Notes: generated by a model not told the origin, from the sequence alone. Counted from the stretch's first letter, positions 43,804-56,337 are shown. The stretch is DNA of 64,000 bases from Hyaloperonospora brassicae (GCA_947650285.1 CANTFL010000608.1:62001-126000), one strand, 5' to 3'. Translations and numbers: made by a program.

Positions 43804-46680
43804 TTAAACTGAAAGACATTGCTATCAAAACCAGATGACTTATTCACCATCATCCATTCGTTTTAGTTGCATTCACATCCTCCGGTATGTCTTCGTTCGA
43901 ATTTCCAGTAGTCGATTACAATGTATAGAATCGTAATGAATCACTCGTTTACCATGTGTCCACCCACTCAAATTATTCGGTCACTCACATATCTTTTGTC
44001 CACCCACTCTTTAACGTTCGAGTTACGCTTAGGTATCTGACTTATTTGACTCATTTACGTTTGTCGATCGACGTGTGGTAGTTAGGCCTAATAGCTCGAT
44101 AGTGATAAATAAATTCTATACGACATGACTCAATTGAATTCAGTGCCGTTTATCACTTTGACCAGTTGTTGCCGATAAGTCGGTTTCTATTTACTGCACA
44201 GCACATTATCTACTTGTGAGCTTCTGGAGCACAAGTCATCACTCTCATCGCTATAGAAGGCTTCTCCTGTCATCAGTATAATCGCGTGGATGACATGCAT
44301 ATAACAATATACCATACAATCATTTGTACAGTTTAATGATCGCTAATTCAGCAGCCTATAACAAATATATCCTATTTTGCACAAGTAACTATTACCTTGA
44401 GGTCTCATGCCATATTAGAAGTAAAAACGCAATAAATTTCGATTCTATAAAACGATTCCCTCATTTTATAACTACTTGAAGGATTTTTCTTCTATCATGG
44501 AATGTGTAATCTAGGTAATTAATAAAAATTATTAGTGTTCATTAGTAGAGAACACAAAATGTATGGAAAGATTGCATATCGTAACCAATAGCAAATCAAG
44601 ACATCAGTTTAAAGCTTAAAAAAGAAATCGAATAACATTAGCAACAGTAGCTATAAGGAATAGTAGGAGAAACGCAACACTAAATAAATGCAGTCATTGA
44701 CATAATAACACGTGTTGATAAATTCTTAGGATTGACAAACCACTTCTTTTTCTTTCTTACAAATTAAATGTAAAGGAGGCTTGACTATCAAAAATCACAT
44801 GATGATACACCTATGTTTTGCTACTAAGGATCACGGCATCACTTTTGTCTTCGAGGAGAAGGAAGACGCAGTGCACGATGATAATTTGAGCTGGCCAGAG
44901 AAAACATGTCCAGAGCGTTATCATAAGGTCAAATGAAATGCGCGAGGGGATTGATGCATTTATACCTTGTTGAAACCGGAATCACGGTAAATACGCCTAC
45001 ATCAAAGCAGCCAAATGACGCTTGATATCCTCGATGGTCGAGCGGACGAGCAGTAGGGTTTCTGCCTCTTTTGCAAGCTACTTATAACTCGTCGACATGC
45101 CAATATTTGCTTGTCAGCCAAGTAAGGGCATCTTCCGGCATCACCATCCTTGTCGGATGAACTAAACGGGCCTAGCGCGCTCGTGACGTCGACCTCGACA
45201 TGCCTGAGCATATCATTTTGGACTTGATCAGAGTAGTACGACGTCAACGATATCATGTATGATAAACGTTACGTAGGAATAAAGGAATATTTGCTTAGCC
45301 TTTGGAATTTGTAACATCATGGATATTTTATTTTATTTGATGAATGGATACTTAGACAATAACCTAGGTTTCTTTGGAAGAGTGAATACAGGCTGACGAA
45401 CGATCACTGCGTTAATTTTTATTCAATCGGAGAGATTCGCGCTGGTTTCGACCCATTGTTCGTCAAATGGACTGCTTTGACACCCGCTGCATGTCTCTTT
45501 TTTGTTGACGCTACTGGAACTTTGTATACGCTGCCTCTCTTTCTGTTTTTCGTCATCTTGCTAATGTCGGTAGCACTGTACTTGAGAGTTTTTGATCTGC
45601 GTTTCGCGCTAATGCTTCTCGTGCTATTTACAACGACTGGACTTGCTTAATGATAAGTGCTACTACTCGATCTTACACTGAAGTCTCTTGTACTGGTTTC
45701 TATTGTTCTTTAGACTGGAGATTTATTGATTCTGCCGTTACTAATACTACTGGCACCGCTTTTAGTGCTGCTGCTTTTGATTTTGATGCGGCTGGACGTC
45801 GGACTGAACCATTGACGTTATCGCACTATTTTCATTATTTTGCTTCCTTGTGCTCGTTCTTTTTTTGCTTTTACTTTACGTGCGCGTGCTTGTCCAAATA
45901 ATTCAATCCTTTGGGCTTGTTATGAAGTTGCTCGAAACATTTGTATCGCTGCAGAAAATGATCCACTCGATAGATCAACCCTCCGATTTAGTTAGCGATG
46001 GAGCTGGTTTTCCCTCGCTGGTGCTGAGAATGGTGCTGATGGTGGTGGTATACTTGCTCTTTGTCGTAATCGATTACATAATCTTATTCTTAATCTTCTT
46101 CACATTCCAATCCATGATCTTTGTTACGATTTTCTTAGAAGCACTCTAATTATTACTACCGGTTTGTGCTTTCGTTGCGATGTTGCCGCGCCGTTGCTGG
46201 GCATCAATTGCTGGGGCAAATTTTGACGTTACTAATGCTGCCAAGGCCGTGACTGGTAGAGAATAAATTGCTCGTAGAGAATAACATGTCGTTGCTAATT
46301 TTGTCGTCGCTGATGTTGGAGGTGCGGCTGGTGACAATTAAGCTGGACCTATCACTATTTCAGTCGTTTCTGGTAGAGACGACGTTTACCGTGAATATTG
46401 GAAAATGAGCGCAATTGCCGCTCTAATGAACGCGCTTTTAGAACAGTAATGAAGCTCATGAATAGCTGTCTTATTGTTGCTTCATTCGTCTACTAAGACG
46501 CTTCATCACTATCGCTTAAGCTCCATCTTCCATGGCCGCCATGGCGGCAAACTCGTTGGATGTTGAGACCATAATTGGGCGCTCAAACGACTGTGTCAAG
46601 CTAGTTTAGCTTCCAAGTCAGAGAAGGACTAAAATACTCGAAGAATCACATATTTCTACGAAACTATGTGTGTGACTCAA
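43804..46680. other. Gene-free AT-rich region with degenerate triplet repeat
   Basis: No gene supported. From about 45440 to 46340 the sequence has a strong three-base rhythm of GCT/ACT/GTT triplets (GCTGCTGCTTTTGATTTTGATGC). This keeps some frames open by chance and yields hydrophobic peptides (45456-45650, 45850-46149). I read this as a decayed trinucleotide array, not genes. Confidence 0.45.
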
Positions 46681-49600
46681 AGTATTTTTATATGGGGCCG
46701 CTAATAAGCCTTCGTTTTCGCTAATGAGCCTCACCCATCACATGAAACAAGTTATATGATTTGAAGTCCTAAATTCTAAAACTATATTGACTTCTTTATT
46801 GCCCCTGATTCTAATATCTTCACGTTTATCTCTAAGACACATTAGCATCGTTACAAAAAGCAGAAGAATATCTGACCGCGAGCAGCGCAAAATAGCGCGC
46901 ACTAGGCATAGCGGGCTTTGCGCGTGGTGCCTTATAATGATCGTTCTCAAGAGCGCGGGCGGGGATATACCACCCCAGTTTAACCCCTTATATTGTGCCA
47001 ACGAAAAAGCCATAATTGTACGATACCTCAATTCCCTCCCGCCCGTCAGGCGTTACCTCGCTCGTACCTTCGTCGCTCGTGCTTTTGCTGCTGCCCAACT
47101 CTGGCTGCATAGGCCGATGACTCCATCTCCCTAGTCAAGATCGCTACGGGTCCTCAGTATACGCGATTGGAAGCGTTCGCCACCGATTACCGTCACGCAG
47201 GACAGGTGGGGCTAAAGACAGGTCGTCGTTTTCTACACAATTAGACAGCTTTGGAGGGTTTTAAGCAGTATTGCTTGAGATTGATATGCTGGCCTGTTTA
47301 AGCACGGAAGAATTATAAGCTCGATGGTATGTCCAATGTCGGGTGCTTTGTGTCTCGACGCAACTACTTTATGGCCTCCGTGAGGTCAATGTGGCGGAAG
47401 TCGTTAACCTCAGCAGCTGGATGGATACACAAGTGTTTATCATGTGTTGATGACGTGAACGCAGCGACGTAACACTGATGTTTGCAGGATCGATGAAGGT
47501 TTGAGATAGCTATGAATTGCTTCCAGCTATGCTTAGCGACATACGCCATTCAGCCGATTCCTGACAGTTAGAACCTTGATGATGGACGTGTTTCTCGCAC
47601 ATGTTAAACCGCCATCGTCACCGTGCTGTCTCTGCATCGAGGTATTGATTTAACTTTGGTCATGGGAACGGCTGCTGCAGTTTGGCTCACTGATCTATAA
47701 ATGAAAGAAATGAATGAAAGAGCAGGTTTCTTGCTCTTAGCTGAAGATGGTTCCAAATTAATTGATATCGGACGTGAGTATTGTGAGGTATGATGAGGAT
47801 GGTGTAGTCGGATAACGAATAGATCTTTGAGCTGTGTATGTGATACCGATAGACCCTGTTGCGCATGCTGGATCGTGTTATTTATTTATGTGTTTGCCTT
47901 GGATATATTATTGTTCATAGAGTAATTTGAGTTGTCTTGAAGCTGCCGTGGCCGCCCTTTTGTCACTGACTGACTTGGTGTTGATAGCGACTCGTTATCC
48001 ATCGGGCGTGCTTTGACATCGCTTACATCCACATGATCGACTGCGTTTGCGATCGTAAGTACATCTATGTGTTGAGATAACGTGGACTACCCAAACTTTT
48101 GCTTAATAGGATAGCATACTATTATACAAATAAAGTGTAGGCTAGCATCGGCTTGGTTAATTTAGGCACGACATAAACGTGTATATATATGACCTCGATA
48201 TCACAACACATATCATATGCTTCTTAACTCTAGATGTGCTTGAGTGATACAACAAACCCATCCTCATAAGTCGATCGGTGCGGAAAGATTCTAAAGGTTT
48301 TCAGAGAGCAATTATTACAAAAAATAATGTGTAGTTGAACAGAGTTATTTACATAGTTATGGCAAATAAAAATGGAGCATGTATATTGCTTACTACTATC
48401 ATCATCTACATCACAGATCAATGTTTGATGCAGCATGACAGCACAAGCTTAGGGTCGAAATGCGATATATCCTCAATTTGTCGCATTGCTGGAGGTACTG
48501 CAGGCACTGCTTGTGCTTGTGGGCTTGACACATGTCTTGCTTAAATCTTCACAATTATCACATCGTCGACTCTCTTTCGATTAAACCGTTCTATACATGC
48601 TCAAAGTGAGAAAAAATGCGCAGGTAGAACCTGTTGGCTCCCGCGCGTCCTTACCAGCACATGGTCACATATTGCGAATCCATAGCAGCGATAGCATGAT
48701 CGTATAGCATCCTTTGCTGGTGTCTGTCAGCACTATCATACCTCTTATCAAGTACTTTTATCAAAGTGTCATAATCGGTAACATCATATATTACTGTCTC
48801 GGTGTCAGCCCTTCGTGATAAAGCTTGGACCAACTACCAATGCTGGTAGAATCATGTACTGTAAGCACCATGCAATCTGAATATTGCATGACGACAAGGA
48901 TGTCCCATTTTATTTTTCATCATATTCAGACGAGGTCCTGGGTCGATTCTTTTAAGTCATAGACGCCCAGTACACTTGCAGCGGAAATCTTGCCCATTTA
49001 TCCTGCAAACAGAGGTCCTATCTGTATTTTAACGATGGCTTCCCTTTCGTTTCGACGCTGAATTTAGCAAGTTGGCCGTGCAACCAACGCTAGAGATAAG
49101 CTACACCATAGATCACCTAAGGGCAAAAATAAAATTAAGTAGCCGAGCTACCAATATCATTAAGTCCAAAGTAATGCTACTTACCTGTGGATCCGTTAAA
49201 CCACTTCTTGATAGCCGCATGTGCCACTCGACACGTGACGTTGTCACGTGGCCTAATGTAGACAACCATGCAAGTAGCAATAAACGAATATCTTTTTGCA
49301 AACCAGACAAGTATCATCCAAATACTTTATTGCATGAGATGGTAGATCTACTTTCATCACAACAAGCTGACTTAATACTCTGTCGTTGATTGAGATTGTA
49401 ATAAGCAACTCCACGTGAGCTGTAATTGTTTAAACTCCTTCGTAAAGTCAAAATGTCTTTGCATCTTGGCGGTAATGTTCTCGTTTATGTGCCATCTATA
49501 AAGCAGTGTCCTCGCAAAGGAAAAGTAGTTATCGAGCGCGTTCAATACTGACATCTCGCGATCACCAACGTATGTTTTTGGTGTAGCGATGTCAAACATC

Positions 49601-50652
49601 GTGAATAATCGCCTCGGGTTTTGAATCTCCAAGATGTAGTCGCCTTTTGTCTCGTTTCTCATATCACAATAGGCGAAAGCGGAGCTATTATTGGTAGCAG
49701 TTAAGCGTACAATGTGCAGTAGAGGTAGTCCGAACCGATTGGTCTTGTAAGTTGCGTCAATCAGTAATATCTGACTTGCGCTGAAACAGGCATAATTTAC
49801 CTGATAAATAGGTTCGAAGCTGCTGCTCAGCATCAAATTGCGCGAGTTGGGCGCATTGTGTTTTTGTCATTGCTTGTTGCTAGACTATATAGCAAGTATG
49901 TAAGCGGAGACCTTCCTCCTAACAATCTGCGGCGCTCATTTGCGCGAATGTTGTATATATTGCGCGCAATAACACTTACAATAGCAGATTGCCGAAGGTA
50001 GGCAATGATGCGACCAGCGCTGATGCCTGCACTCAGACTCGCAATCACCGATTGTTCTTGATATTCCGTCAGAGCACGTATACGTGGATGCACCTTGATC
50101 TCTACGAATGGATCATTGTTATGCCCTTCATGAGTGACTTTAATTATTAACTGGTCTGGTTGTTCTTGACGTTGCTGTCGTGTGATCGTGGCTGAGAAGG
50201 AGCATCAAGTGGCGCGGCTGGAGCCAACGCGCTGACGAAGAGGCGCTGTACCTGACTCTGTACCAGAATAAGGCCATCGGCCGTTGCATGAGCATTGTAG
50301 ATCTACTGCTTTGATCTTACCGTACTTGCGGTTACCTACATTTGTTGCCTTTTAATAGTTGTAACACAGCCTTCCGGCAGTGTCATCTCGTCAAGCACGT
50401 GGTGGTCTTCGTCGAACACTCAAACAGCTCTTCTGTGAGAGGTTAAAGGCCTTCATTTACCTTTTAAGGAAGGTTGTTACGGGTCCGAATGACTAGATGA
50501 TAAAAGATGAATAAACGATATATCTTAAAAGTACAACGATTTAATTTAAAATTTAAAGACCTTCATATCCAATACTTGTTTGATGTATAGAATGAAGGCT
50601 CGTTAGCGAAAACTGAAGGCTAATAGCGCTCCCTTTTATATTCAAACAACCA
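46681..50652 (-). mobile_element. Dead Mutator-like element (MULE 2) with diverged inverted ends
   Basis: The segments 46681-46780 and 50541-50652 are diverged inverted repeats. Left TAAGCCTTCGTTTTCGCTAA corresponds to the complement of the right TTAGCGAAAACTGAAGGCTA; ACATGAAACAAGT and TTTGAAGTCCTAAATT also align further inward. Between them lies a MULE transposase remnant on the minus strand. Length is about 4 kb. The transposase belongs to a different MULE branch from MULE 1. Confidence 0.65.
49113..50093 (-). pseudogene. MULE 2 transposase remnant
   Basis: Homology runs in three pieces. 50093-49833 has the N-terminal helical region (IRALTEYQEQSVIASLSAGIS, IYNIRANERRRLLGGRSPL). 49836-49372 has the catalytic core (LLIDATYKTNRFGLPLLHIV with the first Asp, ETKGDYI, VGDREMSVLNALDNYF, LLYRWHINENITAKMQRHF). 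49310-49113 has the end (LGHVTTSRVEWHMRLSRSG). Frameshifts separate the pieces and stops interrupt the end. The pattern is that of MULE transposases related to the FAR1 type. Whether the frame at 48651-48833 belongs to it is unclear. Confidence 0.75.
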
Positions 50653-50731
50653 AAGGATTTAGACTTATAGTCGCATGAGCTCTTAGAGCCTTACTCCTAT
50701 TGCTCGAAGGTCTAGTGATTTAGGAAATTAG

Positions 50732-50771
50732 GACAAATAATCACGGCACTAAGTGCCCTAGAGTATTTGTC
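50732..50771. repeat. Imperfect inverted repeat just outside MULE 2
   Basis: GACAAATA and TATTTGTC (outer arms) enclose the perfect palindrome GGCACTAAGTGCC (50744-50756). The hairpin is about 40 bp. It lies about 80 bp outside the right MULE 2 end and could be the true terminus or an independent element. Confidence 0.45.
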
Positions 50772-50929
50772 TTGCAACGACTTCTTACTCATATTGATCG
50801 GGAGTCAAGAATTAGAAAAGCAGGGATCGTACAATATCAAAAGGTGAGCTGACCTTTATTACCTTTCATCAAAATGAACGCCTTATCTTTACCATTCCTA
50901 ATATGGTATATAATTTGTCCAACATCAGC

Positions 50930-51387
50930 TGTGACGGGGTAGCCCGTTACGTGAAAGTGCAAGTCAAGGAGAAAATGGCATATGAAGAATATAACGTTGA
51001 GTATTCTTTTGAAAAATTTATATTGGCAATATCACTAAGTATAGTGATATTGTTGGGATGACTGAAGAATCTACTCATTGGTTGATATTGTGATTATATC
51101 AACCAACCAATCGCTGCTAGACGCGCGCAATGGGTGGTGAGTAGACGTCATCATACGTTTAGTTAGATTGATAAATTTAAGCCAGGACAAACAGAGAAAC
51201 AAGAGTTATAGGACTTATTTGTATCAAATAACAGTAATTACTTTTATCACGACTAGAGGCTTAAAGTTTGTCGCTTATCTTCCTTTGTATTAGTGAAATA
51301 GATTGTACGACACTGACCTTCACTGTTGTTAGTGAAAGTTGACTCCGTACTGGTAGACCAGTACGTAGCTGTCGGTGCCCCGTTACA
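50930..51387 (+). repeat. Solo LTR with perfect 5-bp target duplication
   Basis: 458 bp, starting TGTGACGGGGTAGCCCGTTA and ending GGTGCCCCGTTACA, flanked on both sides by TCAGC (50925-50929 and 51388-51392). It is the same superfamily as the LTRs at 42768 and 61020 (GCTAGACGCGCGCAATGGG) but a different subfamily; it pairs best with the decayed copy at 12938. No internal sequence remains. Confidence 0.88.
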
Positions 51388-51392
51388 TCAGC

Positions 51393-52679
51393 ACTATTCG
51401 AGAATTTCCAATTCGATGGCTGACAAGTATCAGCCCCATAGTTCGATTGGTTGCTAAGCTGTCACGAAGAGCACGATTATGAGACTAAAGGCGTAACCCA
51501 CGCCACCTTCATCACTTTGGTGATCGCGACATCCAGCTCGGAAGGTCGCTTAAGCGGCCACACGAGGGACTGTCACCGAGAACTGTGGCATTCTCCCAAC
51601 GTGCGATGTAGCTTCTGTTAGTAAGAACGCTTTAGATCGGCTGGACACGCTTGCGGTCGCCGATTTGATCGGGCGTCTTTTTTGTCTTTACATCTTCTGC
51701 TGAATAGGGCAGCAATGCACTGAGAGCGCTTGAAAGATAAGCTCGAACCTGTCTTGGGTTGTATGGTCTTAGATCTTCGCTTCCCTCGCCCCCGGCTCCT
51801 AGAAGCACCCACATCGTAGATCCGATTTGTGGGTTGTATTCGTGGAAGTTCAGTCGTTAATTAATGGAAGTAATGGACGTACTGAAACCAAGTATTAAGT
51901 CACTGAAAATTGATAAGGTCTGATCGGTACTGAATATCGAGTGAATATTCCCGTGGTGAATCACACACTACCTAATGAGGTAATCAACCAAAAGGGTACA
52001 CCCCGCTATTTTGAGGGCAAAAATGCACGGAAGGAATCGGCTTGGGTTCTATCTGTAAGGCCCGGACTCTCTTCCCCACAGAAGACGCGCCTTGAACTTT
52101 CATGGTGAGCAGCGTACAGGCGATAATTGCATATTTGGTCATTATGGATATCGATGGGGACGAATGTCAGTACCTGCCGAACCACACTCTTGCCGAAAGA
52201 GCGATAGCTGGTGATTTTCCAAGGAAGGCTTAGCAACTTTCTGATTATCACAATATTGTACCTCTTTTGCCGAATTTATCTTGCTTAAACTATGCACTAT
52301 TGCGCATTACCAGCGCAGATTTAGCGTAGTATCGCGTCACTGCCTCTTCTTACAAAATTTGTGCGCTGGTTAGAGTGCCCCAATGAAGCGTTGAATCATT
52401 CTTTTTTCATATTTTCTCCACCTTCATGTGCAAAACAGACAAAAGCAGGACGATTAGCGTAAACGGCGCATGACCATCGCCAGCATTCGCACAGACATCA
52501 TGACCCTTAGCGGACGAGACCATGCTACGCACGCGTATTGCAGAGCTCAAGGAGATCCTAGCAATAGAGCGCGACGTACATGTTGTTGATAGGATCTCTT
52601 TCACACAGGTTATCAAGGGTTTAAGTGTCAACTTAAAGATTTATTACAGGTAAGGTTCGAGCTCACCTGATTGGTTGTA
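51393..52679. other. Gene-free region
   Basis: No gene supported; frames are short. The sequence around 52620-52650 has a short palindrome (TAAGTGTCAACTTA). Confidence 0.4.
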
Positions 52680-52849
52680 ATTGTGACAACTTGACATATG
52701 GGACGACGAGAGACGGGCGCTACGTTGGACGACCAAGCGGTCAAGGGGATTGAAAAGGGGAATATACGGCCGGCATGTGGGACAAGTATACGGAGACGTG
52801 CGGACTAGACCCACGCCGTCTGCAACTTGACCAGGTCAAGTTGCAGTGC
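52680..52849. repeat. Dispersed repeat copy B, with perfect terminal palindrome
   Basis: Matches 20512-20629 at both ends. Near its right end TGCAACTTGACC and GGTCAAGTTGCA (52821-52844, one base between) form a perfect 12-bp inverted repeat; in copy A this hairpin is eroded. The family is not recognised. Confidence 0.42.
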
Positions 52850-53491
52850 AGGAGAATCTCATAGTGGATAGTGTCAACTGAAAGAAGCTAACACTTAACA
52901 TGTTTCACTTTTACTTTCATCCTACTATGCACAAATGCAAACGAACACGACTTTGACACATGCTGCTGAGCTCGCAGGGCTTCACGAGGCTCTGACAAGA
53001 GAGCGCGGCAAGTACGCGTCTGAAAGCTTGCGCCTTACCGAGATGTATCACGTCAAGCGCATTAGCCTGATCGAATCGAGCAACCGGCCGATCAACTGTG
53101 TCATCACGAAACTGGACAGATTGCGTGACGTGTGCATTCAGAACAAGTGCAAGAAGATTTTGATAGCGAAATAAAGCGAAAGCAAAGAAAGTATATGTGG
53201 ATATATACAAATGACCCCAACTGTGTGTTGCTCCGACGTCAAGTGTACACCGTTTGTGAGAATTTGTCATTTTGTCATGTGGTGCATTTGGTATATTTTC
53301 CTTCTCGTGGTGCATTTTAGTCTCTGAGAACAAATGGTGCGTTTTTTTCTATTCCAAATGTTAAGGCTACAAGTCGACACTGAACAAATTCGTGTGCTGC
53401 ACGTCATAGCATCGTATGTACTGTAGTGTACCTCGGGCGTGTCAGTAGTGTGGCAGTAGGGAGGGGCCAGAAACCTCGTTGAGCGTCGAAC
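52850..53491. other. Gene-free region and CMC1 promoter
   Basis: A 79-aa frame (52935-53174) contains ELAGLHEALTRERGKYASESLRLTEMYHVKRISLIE, an alpha-helical stretch that may be a decayed gene fragment. Nothing else is supported. Confidence 0.35.
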
Positions 53492-53869
53492 ATGGAGGTC
53501 CCTGTGGACAAGGAGACGGCAAAGACTCAATTTCGCTCGTCACGTCTGTCTTGGAGCAACCAGGCTGAGCACGTGCGTCGTTCTCGAACCAGCCCATTGC
53601 TTCTCTCTTGCCGCTAACGATGACGTTGTTGCTGACAGAAACTGAAACAAGAGCTCAGCGACATCGCTATCGCCAAGTGCCGCAGCGTCGCCGAGCAGTT
53701 CGCCGAGTGCTCCAAGGCCAACGGTCTCATGATGGTCTTCAGGTGCCGCGACCATAACAGGGCACTCAACGCGTGTTTGAAACAGTACACGAATGACGAG
53801 GAGTTCGAAAAGTACCGCCAGCAGCGCGAGCGGAGCATGGCCGAGGAGGAGGAGGAGCGAGCCAAGTGA
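53492..53869 (+). CDS. CMC1: COX assembly mitochondrial protein CMC1 (twin CX9C)
   Basis: Two exons (53492-53572 and 53639-53869) joined over a 66-nt intron (GTGCGT...CAG) give 103 aa. The second exon has the twin CX9C motif: CRSVAEQFAEC and CRDHNRALNAC, each Cys-9-Cys, separated by the family's short hairpin turn (SKANGLMMVFR). LKQYTNDEEFEKYRQQRE and a Glu-rich tail follow. CMC1 proteins enter the mitochondrial intermembrane space by the Mia40 disulfide relay and help COX1 maturation and copper handling for cytochrome c oxidase. There is no presequence, as expected. It is convergent with LCB1, with 114 bp between the stops. The first-exon ATG sits in a good context and the join keeps frame. 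Confidence 0.85.
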
Positions 53870-53983
53870 CTGACTGCACAATACTTCAGCGCGGCTCCGA
53901 TACGTGCCACCGGTGTTAGCATTGTATCGACATAGAAGATAATGGGTATGGTCTCTTCTCGAAATGGCTAAGCGCTTTGCCGG

Positions 53984-55686
53984 TTACTGTTTGCGCTGTC
54001 GCAGTTCACTGTCAGGGGCGACATCCGCCAGAGAGGGTGCGAGCAGTTGCCTGGCCGTGGACATGGCCTCCGTCGCGATGACCTTGCACGCCGCCTCGAT
54101 CTCCTCGGGCGAGTGGATGGCAGTCACCGACACTCGCAGACTAGGCAACGGTTCAAGCGTCTGGTAAGTCTTGTAACGGGGCGAGCAGATTGCCACGCCC
54201 TTGGCAAGACACTTCTGCATGACTTCGTCACACACCTTGCGCTGTACAGCCCGCTGTTCTTCCTCGCTGCCGACACGACTCACAACCTCGGGCAGCAGAC
54301 GCAAATGCACGATAGGGGAGACGGTAGCTTCCGAAATACTGTACAGTTCCTGCACGCCCGCGTACAGAGCATCGTGCGCGAGTTTGGCGTTGACGCGAAG
54401 CTTAGTAAACAGCTCTGGCTCGTCCTTCATGATTCGTATCGCCTCGGAGCAGCATGCAGACGTAAATGGGGGTGCTGAGGCAGAGAACACGTAGCCGGCG
54501 CTGTTGATGCGCTGGAAGTCTACCACCTCTTGCGATCCCGTGCTGAACCCACCCACACTAGCAGCAGAGCCAGCAAGGGAGCTGCAGATGATTGCCACCT
54601 CTGACACATCCATGCCATAGTGCTGCGTAAGTCCACGGCCTGACGTGCCTAGCACGCCAAACGAGAAGCTCTCGTCCAAGAAGAGACGAAAAAAGTACTT
54701 GTCGCATAGCGCCACCACCTTGGGCAAGTCAATCATGTCACCGTGGTTGCGGAACAGCGCTTCCGTCACCACGTAACGACGCTGGCAGTCCGAGCCGCGG
54801 TTCTTCTTCTTGTCTCCATCGCGAACGTTTCTCAGCACACGCTCCAGGTCTTCCAGGTTGTTGTGCTTGTAATAGTGCACGGTGCAACGCGCCAAATTAG
54901 CACCCACCAGGATCGAGTCGTTGCACCCGTCGTCCATCACGATGAGATCACCACGCTTGGCAAAAGCCGGCAGCACTGATGACGACGTGGCTTCCGTGTC
55001 CGAGAACGTGATCGAATCGGGCGTCCCCATCATCTGCGCTATGTCCTTCTCCAGGATTTCGTGCGTATCGATAGTGCCGTAGAAGCCGCGGGGTCCGCAA
55101 GAGCCACAGCCGTACTTGGTGAGCGTTTTAATAGCGACCTCTTTCAGCTCAGGTCGTGAACCCAGTCCAAGAAAGTCAAAGGTAGCCAGATTCAGCAAAG
55201 GCTTGTCGAAACCCTGCAACTTGATGTGCGTGTCGGGCGTGGCCTCCACGACGCCAATGGGCTTTGCTTTGTTCATCTCGACGACGGCGTTGACGGGAAT
55301 CAAGGGCTCAGGCACCCACTCCTCGCACAGCTCATCGACTTCGCGCTCCGAGAGCTTCGTCGCCGATCCTTTCGGCTTGTCACGTTTGACAAAAGTGATG
55401 TAAATGACAAAGACAATGAGGAACGTCTCGATGATCACGTGCTCCGGACTGCGCTCGTAGATGGAGCGAATGTACTCGTAGTAGGACCCGGGGGCGTTCG
55501 CGAACGCTGCCTTGATCTTGACGGTGTCCAGACTCAGCAGTGCCTGCCCACAACAAACCAGTCAACATCAATACAAAGCACAGAGAATGCCTCGAGTTCC
55601 TTGAGGTCCCACACGCTCACTCAAAGGAGCAAAATGATGCGCACCTCTGCGAATGGCTGGCCGATCGTTGTCCACCATCCGCTCAT
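53984..55686 (-). CDS. SPTLC1: Serine palmitoyltransferase subunit 1 (LCB1)
   Basis: Two exons: a 42-nt first exon (55686-55645, MSGWWTTIGQPFAE) and a long second exon (55543-53984), split by a 101-nt GTGCGC...CAG intron; 533 aa. Residues about 47-64 form the N-terminal transmembrane helix (VIIETFLIVFVIYITF). The alpha-oxoamine synthase fold follows: LATFDFLGLG, YGCGSCGPRGFYGTID, HGDMIDLP, LFLDESFSFGVLG, GRGLTQHYG, SASVGGFSTG, GYVFSASAPPF. The PLP-binding lysine of LCB2 is replaced, as in all LCB1 subunits. LCB1 pairs with LCB2 in the ER to condense serine and palmitoyl-CoA, the first step of sphingolipid synthesis. Starting at the internal MIIE at 55438 would lose half of the membrane segment context, so the spliced start is preferred. 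Confidence 0.93.
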
Positions 55687-55874
55687 GTTAACAGGTCGCG
55701 TCGTTGACGATTGCAAGGGGCCAAAAGAGAGTGCTACGCGGAGGTTTGTGTGGAGGGACGGGCCAAGGCGATCGATCGTTCACTCACAACTCTGCACTGA
55801 AGTCAAACAAGGAGAGTGTTGCGCTGTAACGACGACACGACTTCTGGACGTGAACGAGGGCGTACTTAGCCGTT

Positions 55875-56262
55875 CGCGGTGGACCCAATTTAGTGTTCGT
55901 TTCACGTACTTGACGGACCGGGTAAGTGCTCATTTCTCAAACCGTTTCAGTGCCGTTACATTCAGTAATTTCGAGCTAAAACAGTCACATTCTAGGTCCG
56001 AATCTACCCTAAAAAATTGAGCTTGAATAGCAATATCAATTCTTGGCCGATTATAGGACAAATATACCGATTTTTTATGGCCCCATTTAGCATTTCCATT
56101 TTATGAGGTAGAGATCATGGATTTAAATGGACCCATATCAGCATTAACATTTTTGAAGTCTTAGCCTCGTGAAATGAAAAAGATCCATTTTAGCCTTCAC
56201 ATTTTTGAGGCGGACATACCGGTATGTAATGGACCCATTCTAGCCTCCGTTTCACGTATTCT
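55875..56262. repeat. About 50-bp imperfect tandem repeat in the LCB1 / small-TM gene divergent promoter
   Basis: Between the LCB1 start (55686) and the next gene (56338), copies of a unit near ATGGACCCATTYTAGCCT, with CATTTTTGAGG, recur at about 56081, 56128, 56181 and 56230. A related block lies at 55880 (GTGGACCCAATTTAGTGTTCG, with TTTCACGTA). The last copy contains the palindrome ACATACCGGTATGT (56214-56227). No gene lies in 55687-56337. Confidence 0.55.
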
Positions 56263-56337
56263 TCCGACCCGATAAACTCAAACCAACAAACGACACCATC
56301 CACGACACCACACGACACATCGCCGTCTCCTCTTCTC

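Noticed and set aside
45850..46149. 99-aa very hydrophobic frame, considered as a membrane protein
   Set aside because: Lies in a degenerate triplet array that yields Leu/Val codons by chance; no homology.
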